A DNA stretch of 11,483 nt from Candidatus Woesearchaeota archaeon (GCA_016933095.1 JAFGBP010000077.1:1-11483), one strand, 5' to 3'; shown: positions 1-6,199, counted from the first letter of the stretch. A program made the numbers and translations. The notes: a model not told the origin generated them from the letters alone.

Positions 1-34
1 GCACTATCCTCTGCTCTTCAGCTGTCAGCGCCAT
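1..34 (-). CDS. Start of an unidentified gene, cut by window edge
   Basis: An ATG at 34 on the minus strand opens a frame reading MALTAEEQRIV that runs off the window. It overlaps the end of the ITPase-like gene by 10 nt (ATG at 34, the neighbour's TGA at 27-25), an arrangement typical of translationally coupled operon genes. Only 11 codons are visible, so no function can be given. The peptide looks like an ordinary soluble N-terminus. The call rests on the overlap geometry and the open frame only. Confidence 0.45.
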   Translation of the reverse strand, partial: MALTAEEQRIV

Positions 35-585
35 ATCTTCTTCCCCTCCAGGTATCTTGCTATCTCCTCGAAGTTCTTGGTCCAGTACAAGGTCCATTCA
101 TCATCAGGTGTCTGGGAGAACGTCTTCTTGGCTCCGGGAAGCATTATGATGTCATCCCAATTGCCCTTGCCTCCCTGCACCTTGTCTGATATCTCAACAT
201 GGACCTCGTGCACGAACTCCTTGACCTTACCGTCAGGGAAAGCCAGTGCTGCTGCAAGGACGAAGTAAGCACGCCGATCCTTCGCGCCCTTCATCATCTC
301 GAGGATATTCTCCGAAGAGATAGTGCGCTCGAAATAGTTGCCGTAAGGTCCTGGAAATCCGCTGAGCGCGTTGATATAGAATCCATGATCCTCCCTGATG
401 ACAGGAGCGTCGTGCTCCTTTGCCGCCATCTTGGCAGCGTACCTGGCAACATCAATGTTCTTGTCAGACTGGATCTCAGGATAATCCTTCTTTATCTGCA
501 GGACCTTTATGCCGTGCTCTGCAAAGGCGTGCCTGGCAGCGTCAAGCTTTCCCTTGTTGCGGGTTATCAGATAGACTTTTTTCAT
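25..585 (-). CDS. HAM1/ITPase-like non-canonical purine NTP pyrophosphatase
   Basis: This 186-aa protein resembles the HAM1/RdgB/ITPase family, which hydrolyses dITP, XTP and similar nucleotides to monophosphates and so cleans the cytosolic pool. Seen motifs: N-terminal TRNKGK (8-13; family pattern TxNxxK), EDHGFYINALSGFPGPY (65-81; family EDsGLxVdALxGxPGvY) and a GNWDDIIMLPGAKKTF stretch (141-156) matching the family's YDPIFxPxGxxxTF region. The C-terminal SHR triad, which usually contacts the base, is absent, so substrate specificity may differ. I choose ATG 585 (MKKVYLITRNKGK). The frame is open upstream to 672, but a TATA box at 611-620 lies about 30 nt before 585, and family members start just before this beta strand. 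The start sits 87 nt after the CYTH gene's stop, so it probably has its own promoter. Confidence 0.85.
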   Translation of the reverse strand: MKKVYLITRNKGKLDAARHAFAEHGIKVLQIKKDYPEIQSDKNIDVARYAAKMAAKEHDAPVIREDHGFYINALSGFPGPYGNYFERTISSENILEMMKGAKDRRAYFVLAAALAFPDGKVKEFVHEVHVEISDKVQGGKGNWDDIIMLPGAKKTFSQTPDDEWTLYWTKNFEEIARYLEGKKIWR

Positions 586-610
586 GATAATGAGAAGTCG
601 TAAGTTTACG

Positions 611-620
611 CTTTTAAAGT
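611..620 (-). promoter_or_regulatory. TATA box of ITPase-like gene
   Basis: The minus strand reads ACTTTAAAAG, centred about 30 nt upstream of ATG 585. This is close to the archaeal TATA-to-TSS distance, so the transcript is likely leaderless or nearly so. It also rules out the upstream in-frame codons as the main start. Confidence 0.6.
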
Positions 621-672
621 TAACCATTAGAAAATCGGAAAATATTCGAAAGTAGAAGGATGGCTTTCGCAA

Positions 673-1236
673 TCAGGAGCGCGAACCCATCCTCTTGAGC
701 ATCAGTTCCGGCTTTCCCATGTCGAGCTCGGCAGCTTCAAGACCCAGAGACGCTATGAACGCTCTTATCTTCGACTTCACATCAGAGGCATCCTCTGAAT
801 CAGGCACATCCAAGCGCTCCACCTCAAGGAAAAGCCCGAGGTCAGTGACTTCCTCCAGCACGATCTCATACTGGTCGTGCATGAACTTATGCTTCCTGTT
901 GCGGATTGTCAGGAGCTCTCTAAATCCCAGCAATCTCAAGATGGTCTTCATAGTATTTCCCTCACTCACCACCACCTCGTATTCATCAGAGTAGACCCAC
1001 TTTCCTTCGCCGTCAAAGTGATCATTCTTGTAGGCAAGAAGGCACGTTCCTGACTTCTCCCTTATACGAAGACAGTTCCTGAGGGATCCCCGGACAGGCT
1101 TCAGGTCATCTGATGAAGGATGGAAGTAATAAGTATCCACAACCTCTCGGTTCCCTTCCTCCCTGAAACTCTTCAGAGCCCGGAGGGCATCCTCCTTGCT
1201 TGAGGATAATTCCACCAATACCTCAATCTCTCTCAT
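673..1236 (-). CDS. CYTH-domain protein (class IV adenylate cyclase/ThTPase-like)
   Basis: This 187-aa protein has the order of motifs of the CYTH superfamily (CyaB-type adenylate cyclases and triphosphatases that bind triphosphates in a beta tunnel). It starts REIEVLVEL (2-10), then LRIREKSG, LAYKND, a YEVVV strand, an LGFRELLTIRNRKHKF segment and, further on, EVTDLGLFLEVE, the usual DxVxxLGxFxEiE signature. The family's ExExK start motif is EIEVL here, so the lysine is replaced by leucine, and catalytic activity is uncertain. Length fits the single-domain CyaB group. ATG 1236 overlaps the stop of the upstream small gene by 14 nt, which indicates co-transcription and coupled translation. Cyclase and triphosphatase roles cannot be separated from sequence alone; family membership is well supported. 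Confidence 0.8.
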   Translation of the reverse strand: MREIEVLVELSSSKEDALRALKSFREEGNREVVDTYYFHPSSDDLKPVRGSLRNCLRIREKSGTCLLAYKNDHFDGEGKWVYSDEYEVVVSEGNTMKTILRLLGFRELLTIRNRKHKFMHDQYEIVLEEVTDLGLFLEVERLDVPDSEDASDVKSKIRAFIASLGLEAAELDMGKPELMLKRMGSRS

Positions 1237-1534
1237 ATTCCATCGACCTTATTATCTTTCCAATCTCCTCTTTGGTGTTATACGTAATGCCTAACGACAT
1301 GAGCCAATCAGTCTTCTTGGAGTCGAGGATGTATTTAAAAGCATCCCTGCCGAACAGATGACCCATGATGTATGCAGACTCCCTCAGTGAGGAGAACTGC
1401 AGCGGAACAAGTAACCCTCTCTTAAACCAGGTCAGGTTGCAGTTCCTGGCTGATTTTATCAGGGAACTTCTCTTATCTCTCCACTCCTCAAAGTCTTTTG
1501 CAGGTATCTCATCAGGGATGTATTTGAACCACAT
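1223..1534 (-). CDS. Small unknown protein upstream of the CYTH gene
   Basis: This 103-aa soluble protein is not one I recognise. It is rich in aromatic and charged residues (MWFKYIPDEIPAKDFEEW near the N-terminus) and contains NLTWFKRGLLVPL and SAYIMGHLFGRDAFKYIL segments; no metal or nucleotide motif is visible. Its stop overlaps the CYTH start by 14 nt, so the two are probably one transcription unit and may share a function. ATG 1534 is the only canonical start in frame. However, the frame stays open upstream to about 1649, and the codons just before 1534 read WDESFNDELNQ, which looks like real protein, so the N-terminus may be longer (see findings). A box-like TTTTAAT lies at 1599-1605. 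Confidence 0.65.
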   Translation of the reverse strand: MWFKYIPDEIPAKDFEEWRDKRSSLIKSARNCNLTWFKRGLLVPLQFSSLRESAYIMGHLFGRDAFKYILDSKKTDWLMSLGITYNTKEEIGKIIRSMEYERD

Positions 1535-1632
1535 CTGGTTCAGCTCATCGTTGAAAGATTCATCCCATCCTTGAGAAAAACATCGAAAGAAAAGATGAAT
1601 TAAAAGAATTTGCAGAAGAAGTAGAAGAAGTC

Positions 1633-2052
1633 TTATTCCTTCTTCTCTTCAGCCTTCGCTTCGCCTTCAGCAGCTTCTGCTTTAGGCTCTTCGAACAGCG
1701 GTTTCTTCCCGTGCTTTATGACTTTCAGGTTAACTTGGGCTGTGTTCTCGTAGACTGTGTTGCCTGCCACGTTCTTCCTGACTTTTCGTCCCGGCCTGTT
1801 CTTGCGAAGGCCCGTGCCTGACACTATCAGGATCTTCTTCCTCATAGTTCCGTCCACGTCTTTCCTCATGGGGAATCCGCAGTAGTCTGATCCGCCGGTT
1901 ATCTCGAACTCGTATCCGTCGTATCCTATCTCGTCTCCTTTGATGAAGTCTCCTACTTTCTTGTGAAGTAGTGGCTTCACTTGTTCGTTTGCGAGAACCA
2001 GCTTGGCTGTCTTCTTTGCCTTAGGGTCTCCGATGTTTACCTTAATCTCCAT
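1633..2052 (-). CDS. rps6e: 30S ribosomal protein S6e
   Basis: This 139-aa small-subunit ribosomal protein belongs to the archaeal/eukaryotic S6e family. Diagnostic stretches are MEIKVNIGDPKAKKT at the N-terminus, GYEFEITGGSDYCGFPMRKD in the centre and the basic KILIVSGTGLRKNRPGRKVRK segment. After the conserved core comes an Ala/Glu/Lys-rich tail (about 122-139), a species-specific acidic extension. ATG 2052 follows a strong Shine-Dalgarno stretch GGGAGGG (plus-strand 2061-2067) by 8 nt. Unlike many genes here, S6e has a leader of about 50 nt, starting some 27 nt after a palindromic TATA box at 2126-2137. The leader contains a TGAGCGCTCA dyad between CAATAAG repeats, which could serve autoregulation. 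Confidence 0.97.
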   Translation of the reverse strand: MEIKVNIGDPKAKKTAKLVLANEQVKPLLHKKVGDFIKGDEIGYDGYEFEITGGSDYCGFPMRKDVDGTMRKKILIVSGTGLRKNRPGRKVRKNVAGNTVYENTAQVNLKVIKHGKKPLFEEPKAEAAEGEAKAEEKKE

Positions 2053-2060
2053 TTTTGCAT

Positions 2061-2078
2061 CCCTCCCGAGCCCCTCCC
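2061..2078 (-). promoter_or_regulatory. Tandem Shine-Dalgarno stretches of S6e
   Basis: The minus strand shows two G-rich anti-SD matches: GGGAGGGG at 2071-2078 and GGGAGGG at 2061-2067. The nearer one is 8 nt before ATG 2052. This strong, duplicated site contrasts with the leaderless neighbours. Confidence 0.7.
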
Positions 2079-2079
2079 A

Positions 2080-2107
2080 CTTATTGTGAGCGCTCAGCTG
2101 CTTATTG
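2080..2107 (-). promoter_or_regulatory. S6e leader: direct repeat flanking a dyad
   Basis: Read on the minus strand, the predicted 5' end of the S6e mRNA is CAATAAG (2101-2107), then CAGC, the perfect 10-bp palindrome TGAGCGCTCA (2087-2096) and a second CAATAAG (2080-2086). It lies between TATA box and SD. The symmetry suggests an RNA or protein binding site, for example ribosomal-protein autocontrol, but that role is inferred. Confidence 0.35.
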
Positions 2108-2125
2108 CTCTCTGGAGAGGCAAGC

Positions 2126-2137
2126 CCTTTATAAAGG
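2126..2137. promoter_or_regulatory. Palindromic TATA box (S6e; possibly bidirectional)
   Basis: CCTTTATAAAGG is a perfect 12-bp palindrome. On the minus strand it would start S6e transcription near 2105. On the plus strand it points into the inverted-repeat element, with a start predicted near 2152-2160. Direction in archaea is normally set by BRE and weak TATA asymmetry, so both directions are possible. Confidence 0.6.
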
Positions 2138-2151
2138 TTTTGTCCTTGTTT

Positions 2152-2274
2152 GGGTGCGTCCAGAATCTCCTGGCCGCGCTCCGTACTGATTCAGAAGAGT
2201 CCTATTTGGCCGAGTCTAGAGCCTTCGCCTGTTTAATTGTCATACTGCGCTAGGCGGCCTTTCTGGACGCACCC
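2152..2274. ncRNA. Candidate structured RNA or MITE-like element closed by a 14-bp inverted repeat
   Basis: GGGTGCGTCCAGAA (2152-2165) is repeated as its exact complement TTCTGGACGCACCC (2261-2274). Five further complementary bases lie outside (TGTTT 2147-2151 with AAACA 2278-2282, after a GCT bulge). A second helix can form inside: GGCCGC (2172-2177) with GCGGCC (2254-2259). The 123-nt unit sits between two TATA boxes that point inward on opposite strands, so the transcribed strand is undecided. It does not match the conserved regions of 5S rRNA, RNase P RNA or SRP RNA that I know, and I see no target-site duplication. It may be an unknown stable RNA or a small mobile remnant. Confidence 0.5.
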
Positions 2275-2290
2275 GCTAAACATAAAAACC

Positions 2291-2299
2291 TTTTTAAAA
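2291..2299 (+). promoter_or_regulatory. TATA box of MarC gene
   Basis: TTTTTAAAA is centred 27 nt upstream of ATG 2322, implying a leaderless transcript. The same near-symmetric box could read on the minus strand into the inverted-repeat element. Confidence 0.65.
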
Positions 2300-2321
2300 C
2301 CCTATTCCAAGAGATACTATC

Positions 2322-2930
2322 ATGGAGCTCTTATTAACTTCCATGCTTGCTTTCCTGGTCATGCTCAACCCTGTTGGCATGTTCATCTACCTAACGCCTG
2401 TCATGGATGACCTTTCGCATATGAACTTCGTGAAGGTACTCAGGAAAGCATCCTCCATTTCTTTCGTAATCCTCATGCTTTTCTTTTTCACAGGAGAGTT
2501 CCTGATAAACAACGTCTTCCAGATACACTTCGAGTCTTTCAGGATATTCGGAGGCATCATAATCTTCGCCTACGCATTCTATCTCATCGTGAAGGGTCAA
2601 GAGGGCCTCATTCACATGAAGGAGAACCTTGACGATTTGGCATCCGAGATCGCGTTGCCGTTCATGGTCGGCGCAGGCACGATCTCCCTCGCAATCATCT
2701 TCAGCTACCAGTTCGACAGGGTGATCGGCGTGCTCTCCATCGCGTGCGTCATGGGCGTGGATTACCTTTTAATACTGAGTTTCAAGTTCTTTAAGGATGG
2801 AATCTCCAAGACTCACTTCAAGACGGCTTTCGACAAGAACATGCACATCACTTTGAGGGTTTGGGGTTTCTTCATGGGTGCCATCGGCGTAAACATGGTC
2901 GTCGGCGCCATCCTCAAGCTGTTCTTCTGA
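2322..2930 (+). CDS. MarC-family integral membrane protein
   Basis: This 202-aa hydrophobic protein fits the MarC/UPF0056 family of six-helix inner-membrane proteins, whose transport role is unproven. Family marks are NPVGMFIYLTPV in the first helix (NP at 16-17), FRIFGGIIIFAYAFYLIVKG (73-92), LPFMVGAGTIS (112-122; family PLxxGPGTIs) and a C-terminal helix with GAIGVNMVVGAI. Predicted membrane segments lie at roughly 4-26, 44-62, 74-91, 111-131, 134-155 and 180-201. The length is normal for the family. ATG 2322 follows a TATA box by 27 nt, so translation is probably leaderless. The NOG1 gene starts 40 nt after the stop with its own box, so the two genes need not be an operon. Confidence 0.85.
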   Translation: MELLLTSMLAFLVMLNPVGMFIYLTPVMDDLSHMNFVKVLRKASSISFVILMLFFFTGEFLINNVFQIHFESFRIFGGIIIFAYAFYLIVKGQEGLIHMKENLDDLASEIALPFMVGAGTISLAIIFSYQFDRVIGVLSIACVMGVDYLLILSFKFFKDGISKTHFKTAFDKNMHITLRVWGFFMGAIGVNMVVGAILKLFF

Positions 2931-2938
2931 GAGACAAG

Positions 2939-2948
2939 TTATTTAAAG
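2939..2948 (+). promoter_or_regulatory. TATA box of NOG1 gene
   Basis: TTATTTAAAG is centred 27 nt before ATG 2971 and sits just after the MarC stop at 2930. A leaderless NOG1 transcript is implied. Confidence 0.65.
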
Positions 2949-2970
2949 CGCCTTAGTCACCTTTGATGTC

Positions 2971-3912
2971 ATGGGCTTTGATTCCATCAACAAGGTCGAA
3001 TCCGCGCAGAAGATACTGGATATAGCTCTCAAGAGGATATCTAAGGTCGTCTTCAAGAAGCAGAGGGGTGATGAGCTTTCCAAGGCTAAGAAGAAGGAGC
3101 TTGTGCGCTTCGACGTCGTGAACCAGAACGTCCACGCCTCTCTTTTCAGGGTTATCAGGGATTTCCCTGCCTTAGATAACCTGACTGAGTTCTACTCAGA
3201 GCTCCTGAAGGCAAGCCTTGACTATGACAAGCTCAAGCAGTCTCTTGGCGCTGTGAACTGGGCTGACAAGCAGGCAAGGTCTCTTGTCATCAAGTACAAG
3301 AAGAAGTCTTTGGCCGCCAATACTCAGGAGCAGCTTCCTCGCTTGAGAAGGGAGTATCTCGGCAGGCTCGCCAGTGTCCTGAAGCAGGTCGATAAGAATC
3401 TTTCTTACCTTGAGGAGTCAAGGAAGATATTGAAGGGTTTCCCTGTCATCAAGAGCATGTTCACGGTCTGCATCGCAGGCTTCCCTAACGTGGGAAAGAG
3501 CACTCTTCTTGGGAAGATTACGACGTCGAAACCCAAGATCAAGGATTATGCTTTCACCACCAAGACTTTGAATCTCGGCTACATCAAGGAGGACGACGTC
3601 CAGGTCCAGGTCATCGACACGCCAGGAACCCTTGCCAGGCCTGACAGGATGAACAACATCGAGAAGCAGGCATACCTCGCAATAAAATACCAGGCTGACC
3701 TTGTCGTGTTCGTGTTTGATCCGACTGACACTTATTCCATCAGCATGCAGGAGCAGCTCTTGGAGATCGTCAAGAAGTACAGGAAGCCTATAATCTTCTA
3801 CGTCTCGAAGACTGACATCGCTGACAAGGAGAAGTCTGAGAGGCTCGTATTGAACTACGACGCATTCACTGACCCTGCAATCCTCAAGAAAGAGATATCG
3901 TCAAAAGCCTGA
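2971..3912 (+). CDS. NOG1-type GTPase, ribosome assembly
   Basis: This 313-aa protein matches archaeal NOG1, an Obg/HflX-superfamily GTPase related to the eukaryotic nucleolar 60S assembly factor. The N-terminal half (about 1-160) is helical and basic, as in the NOG1 N-terminal bundle that inserts into large-subunit rRNA. The G domain follows: P-loop GFPNVGKS (170-177), a TTKTLNLGYI switch region, DTPG (216-219, G3) and SKTD (279-282). The last replaces the usual NKxD guanine-specificity motif, a substitution tolerated in related GTPases. The protein ends soon after the G domain, without a long C-terminal tail, as expected in archaea. It lies near the L10e gene. The stop overlaps the convergent small gene by 12 nt. 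Confidence 0.9.
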   Translation: MGFDSINKVESAQKILDIALKRISKVVFKKQRGDELSKAKKKELVRFDVVNQNVHASLFRVIRDFPALDNLTEFYSELLKASLDYDKLKQSLGAVNWADKQARSLVIKYKKKSLAANTQEQLPRLRREYLGRLASVLKQVDKNLSYLEESRKILKGFPVIKSMFTVCIAGFPNVGKSTLLGKITTSKPKIKDYAFTTKTLNLGYIKEDDVQVQVIDTPGTLARPDRMNNIEKQAYLAIKYQADLVVFVFDPTDTYSISMQEQLLEIVKKYRKPIIFYVSKTDIADKEKSERLVLNYDAFTDPAILKKEISSKA

Positions 3913-4230
3913 CTTGAAGAATCTCCGCAAGCGATCATTTCTTCTCTCATAGCGCGCATCGGCCTGCTTGACAATCCTCGCGTATATCGGCGTGAGCTTC
4001 TCGTCTGTGTATTCCGCTATCTTCCTAGGGTTCTCTATCAGGCCTCCTGAAGTGCTGACTTCCAGGGTGTAGAGGTCTTTTTCCGGCTGGGCGTCGGCTG
4101 GCCTGAGCAGCAATCGGACGTATCTTCCTGTCTTGGTTTCCAGGTTGGCGTAGAAGAATCTTTCATCCTCTCTCCACGCTTCTTCGGTATCGGCCCTGTC
4201 GATCAGTTCCAAAGCGTCTTCTAAGTGCAT
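3901..4230 (-). CDS. Small unknown charged protein downstream of L10e
   Basis: This 109-aa soluble protein is not one I recognise. It is rich in Glu, Asp and Arg and ends in a very basic stretch (YERRNDRLRRFFKSGF), suggesting a contact with nucleic acid or another acidic partner; that is inference. The centre looks like beta strands (FFYANLETKTGRYVRLLLRP, then DLYTLEVST). It starts 39 nt after the L10e stop, on the same strand, with an A/T-rich box-like run at 4243-4256 in the gap, so it may be co-transcribed or have a weak promoter. Its last 12 nt overlap the convergent NOG1 gene. Coding is supported by length, composition and tight packing, not by a known family. Confidence 0.7.
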   Translation of the reverse strand: MHLEDALELIDRADTEEAWREDERFFYANLETKTGRYVRLLLRPADAQPEKDLYTLEVSTSGGLIENPRKIAEYTDEKLTPIYARIVKQADARYERRNDRLRRFFKSGF

Positions 4231-4269
4231 GATTCTCGCCTTCTCTTTTTTTTAAGAGCGTGAAAAGAA

Positions 4270-4791
4270 TTACTTGGTCTCAATTGTTATGGCGCACTTG
4301 CAAGGGACCTTTGCCATTATCCTCTTTGCAGCTTCCTTGGCTACGAGGAGGTTTGGCTTGTCTACGCCGATCTCAAAGATCGGCTTTCCAGGGTAAACCT
4401 GGGCTGCAAGGCCTATAGGCTTTCCGAATGAGTGTGCCATACCTGTGCTCATACGGTCTGCTCCTGCTCCTGACGCGAGCGGGTTCTCCCTCAGCACGTG
4501 GTGCGGGAACAATCTGAGCTTAAGCTTGTATCCTACCTTTCCGGTCTTTGCTTCAAGGACCCTGTTGCTTGACTTCCTTGCAGCTTCCAAAGCATTGTGC
4601 CTTATCTGAACTGGCTGCTGCGCAACCACTAGGAGCTTTACATCGAAAGTCTTCTTCATCTCGCCGCTCTCATACCTCGCGATGAGGTTGTGAGGCGATG
4701 CCCTGACGAAGTTCTTCTTCCTGTACTTGGACTTCCTCGTGTAAGGCCTCTCTATCTTCCTGTAGGACACTCCTTTTCTCAGCTTTGCCAT
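4270..4791 (-). CDS. rpl10e: 50S ribosomal protein L10e (uL16)
   Basis: This 173-aa large-subunit ribosomal protein is the archaeal/eukaryotic L10e, equivalent to bacterial L16. It binds near the A-site tRNA elbow and the central protuberance. Diagnostic stretches are RPYTRKSKYRKKNFVRASP near the N-terminus, IRHNALEAARKSSNRVLE, LRLFPHHVLRENP, AGADRMSTGMAHSFGKPIG and a conserved ITIE near the end. The length is typical. ATG 4791 lies 27 nt after a TATA box, implying a leaderless mRNA. That contrasts with the leadered S6e gene of the same window. Confidence 0.97.
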   Translation of the reverse strand: MAKLRKGVSYRKIERPYTRKSKYRKKNFVRASPHNLIARYESGEMKKTFDVKLLVVAQQPVQIRHNALEAARKSSNRVLEAKTGKVGYKLKLRLFPHHVLRENPLASGAGADRMSTGMAHSFGKPIGLAAQVYPGKPIFEIGVDKPNLLVAKEAAKRIMAKVPCKCAITIETK

Positions 4792-4812
4792 AGCTCTCTT
4801 GGAAAAATAGCG

Positions 4813-4822
4813 TATTTAAAAA
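4813..4822 (-). promoter_or_regulatory. TATA box of L10e
   Basis: The minus strand reads TTTTTAAATA, centred about 27 nt before ATG 4791. It sits in the 78-nt gap after the metallopeptidase-like gene, so L10e has its own promoter. Confidence 0.65.
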
Positions 4823-4869
4823 GCTTTCTAATTTAGAACGGAAGCCGCAGCTGTGTTGAGGTGGTTCGC

Positions 4870-6081
4870 TTACTGTCTGGCCTTGAGGTCCTGTAAGAAA
4901 AGGTCTACATCCCTTGCGATGATGCAAGCCGGCCTTCTTCCTGAGAACATGGTTCTAAGAAGAGCGTATTTGTGTTCTTGGTTCTCTTCAGGAGTGGCTT
5001 TCAGCGCTTCTAGCGCTTCCTTTGCTGATTCATAGGTCCTTCGCACGATCTTGGCTCCGATGTAGTAGGGGATTGTGCCGAATTGGAACATGGCGTCCCT
5101 GTTCTGCTCCAGGTCTTTTGTGTGGGCCCTAAGCGGGAGCTCTTGCACGTATCGGCTTGTGAGCTGTCTCACAATCTCGTTCTGGCTGACTCCGTCGTAG
5201 AATGCCAGTTTCTGGTAGGCTGCGTGGAGCGCATCATTCAAGTCTCTCTTTGCTTTCATCAGCTCGATTAGGGGTGCTAACGGGCCTGATCCGTTTTCTT
5301 GGCGGTAGTATAATTTCAGGGCTATCTGCTCTCCAAGGACTGCCAGTCCTTCAGTGTCGTGGCTCACAGCCAGAGTGTAGTTTGAGTCTTCTGACATTCT
5401 TGTGTGAGTATTGTGGCCGAATGGTCCTTCATGTCCTAGTATCCTTACCAGCTCTGGCATGGTGTGGGTGTATCCAACATTTATCCTTCCAAGCGATTGG
5501 TGCGGCGAACTCTCTTTTGTGTCTATGTTAGCTGGCGTGTGCAGTCTCCTTCCGAATACTGCTGAAGCGATCTGGTCAAGCTCGTATAGAACTCGCTGCG
5601 ATGCTCTCTCGAATTCAGGCACTTCAGATACGTTCATCCCAGGGTCTCCTAGGTCGACGCACTTGTTCTGGAGGCTGAAGAATTGCTCGACTGCTGAGTG
5701 GTATGCGTCTACGACGTCTTCTAGCTCGTGCGCAGCCATCCCTTCCCTTCTTAGGTGGAGCTCAAAGAGCTGCCTTGCTGTGAAGGGTATTGGTTTTTCT
5801 TTTGTGATTGTGATGACTGCTTCAAAGGAGTCTGCATCGAGTGCGAGATATGGCAGGAAGCAGTAGCTTACTTGGGTGTCTTTTCTCTTGTCTCCGTCTG
5901 TTATCTGCCAGTTCTCCTGAAGGCCAGCTATTTCTTTCTTTGTCTGGCGTGCTTTCTGCAGGAAGTCATCTGCGAGCGTCGCATCGATTAAGCCGGCGAG
6001 TGAGTGGACGTTCCTGAACCGCTGTTTATGTGTGTTCAGTTCTCTTATCACCCTGTTGAGTTCTTCATATTGTCCTTCCAT
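4870..6081 (-). CDS. Gluzincin-like protein with HExxxGH and EGLA motifs
   Basis: This 403-aa, apparently soluble protein carries a putative zinc-peptidase core. LGHEGPFGHNTH places H217, E218 and H223 in an HExxxGH pattern, and DTEGLAVLGEQ (242-252) supplies a candidate third ligand at E244. The HE-four-H spacing resembles the HExxPGH of DUF885-type peptidases, while EGLAVL resembles the QEGLA motif of DUF1704/MATCAP-type tyrosine peptidases. It could be a divergent member of either group or sit between them. The N-terminal 160 residues are helical and have no motif I recognise. There is no signal peptide or membrane segment, so a cytosolic role is expected; the substrate is unknown. ATG 6081 lies 26 nt after a TATA box. 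Confidence 0.7.
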   Translation of the reverse strand: MEGQYEELNRVIRELNTHKQRFRNVHSLAGLIDATLADDFLQKARQTKKEIAGLQENWQITDGDKRKDTQVSYCFLPYLALDADSFEAVITITKEKPIPFTARQLFELHLRREGMAAHELEDVVDAYHSAVEQFFSLQNKCVDLGDPGMNVSEVPEFERASQRVLYELDQIASAVFGRRLHTPANIDTKESSPHQSLGRINVGYTHTMPELVRILGHEGPFGHNTHTRMSEDSNYTLAVSHDTEGLAVLGEQIALKLYYRQENGSGPLAPLIELMKAKRDLNDALHAAYQKLAFYDGVSQNEIVRQLTSRYVQELPLRAHTKDLEQNRDAMFQFGTIPYYIGAKIVRRTYESAKEALEALKATPEENQEHKYALLRTMFSGRRPACIIARDVDLFLQDLKARQ

Positions 6082-6102
6082 GCAGGGGCTGAGTTGGCGA
6101 CC

Positions 6103-6111
6103 CTTTAAAAA
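6103..6111 (-). promoter_or_regulatory. TATA box of gluzincin-like gene
   Basis: The minus strand reads TTTTTAAAG, centred about 26 nt before ATG 6081. A dyad (6122-6147) begins 11 bp upstream, where archaeal activators commonly bind. Confidence 0.6.
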
Positions 6112-6121
6112 TCTTTCGATT

Positions 6122-6147
6122 TTGTAATAACTAAATAGTAGTTACAA
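6122..6147. promoter_or_regulatory. Candidate operator dyad
   Basis: TTGTAATAACTA (6122-6133) and TAGTAGTTACAA (6136-6147) are inverted with 10 of 12 positions matching around a two-base centre. Four base pairs further on is the perfect palindrome AACAATTGTT (6151-6160). Both lie in the divergent intergenic region just upstream of the gluzincin-like gene's TATA box. A dimeric regulator site is inferred. Confidence 0.4.
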
Positions 6148-6160
6148 TATAACAATTGTT

Positions 6161-6199
6161 GCGCGTGCACAATCCAAGAACCAAAAGACCAGCACGCGC
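6161..6199. repeat. 8-bp GC-rich inverted repeat
   Basis: GCGCGTGC (6161-6168) and GCACGCGC (6192-6199) are perfect complements separated by 23 nt, GC-rich in an AT-rich gap. It may be a stem-loop at the start of a transcript or a protein site. The first arm also lies between ATTGT and ACAAT (6155-6173), so two alternative hairpins can form. Confidence 0.4.

Noticed and set aside
1981..2253. Plus-strand 90-codon frame across the S6e start and the inverted-repeat element
   Set aside because: It is antisense to S6e and runs into the inverted-repeat arm; composition is unlike protein.
2152..2274. 5S rRNA as identity of the inverted-repeat element
   Set aside because: Size and closing stem fit, but the conserved CCGAAC and GUACUGxxxUGGGAA regions are missing.
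5411..5866. Plus-strand 151-codon frame opposite the gluzincin-like gene
   Set aside because: Antisense to a gene with clear motifs and promoter; Cys/Ser/Trp-rich as usual for shadow frames.
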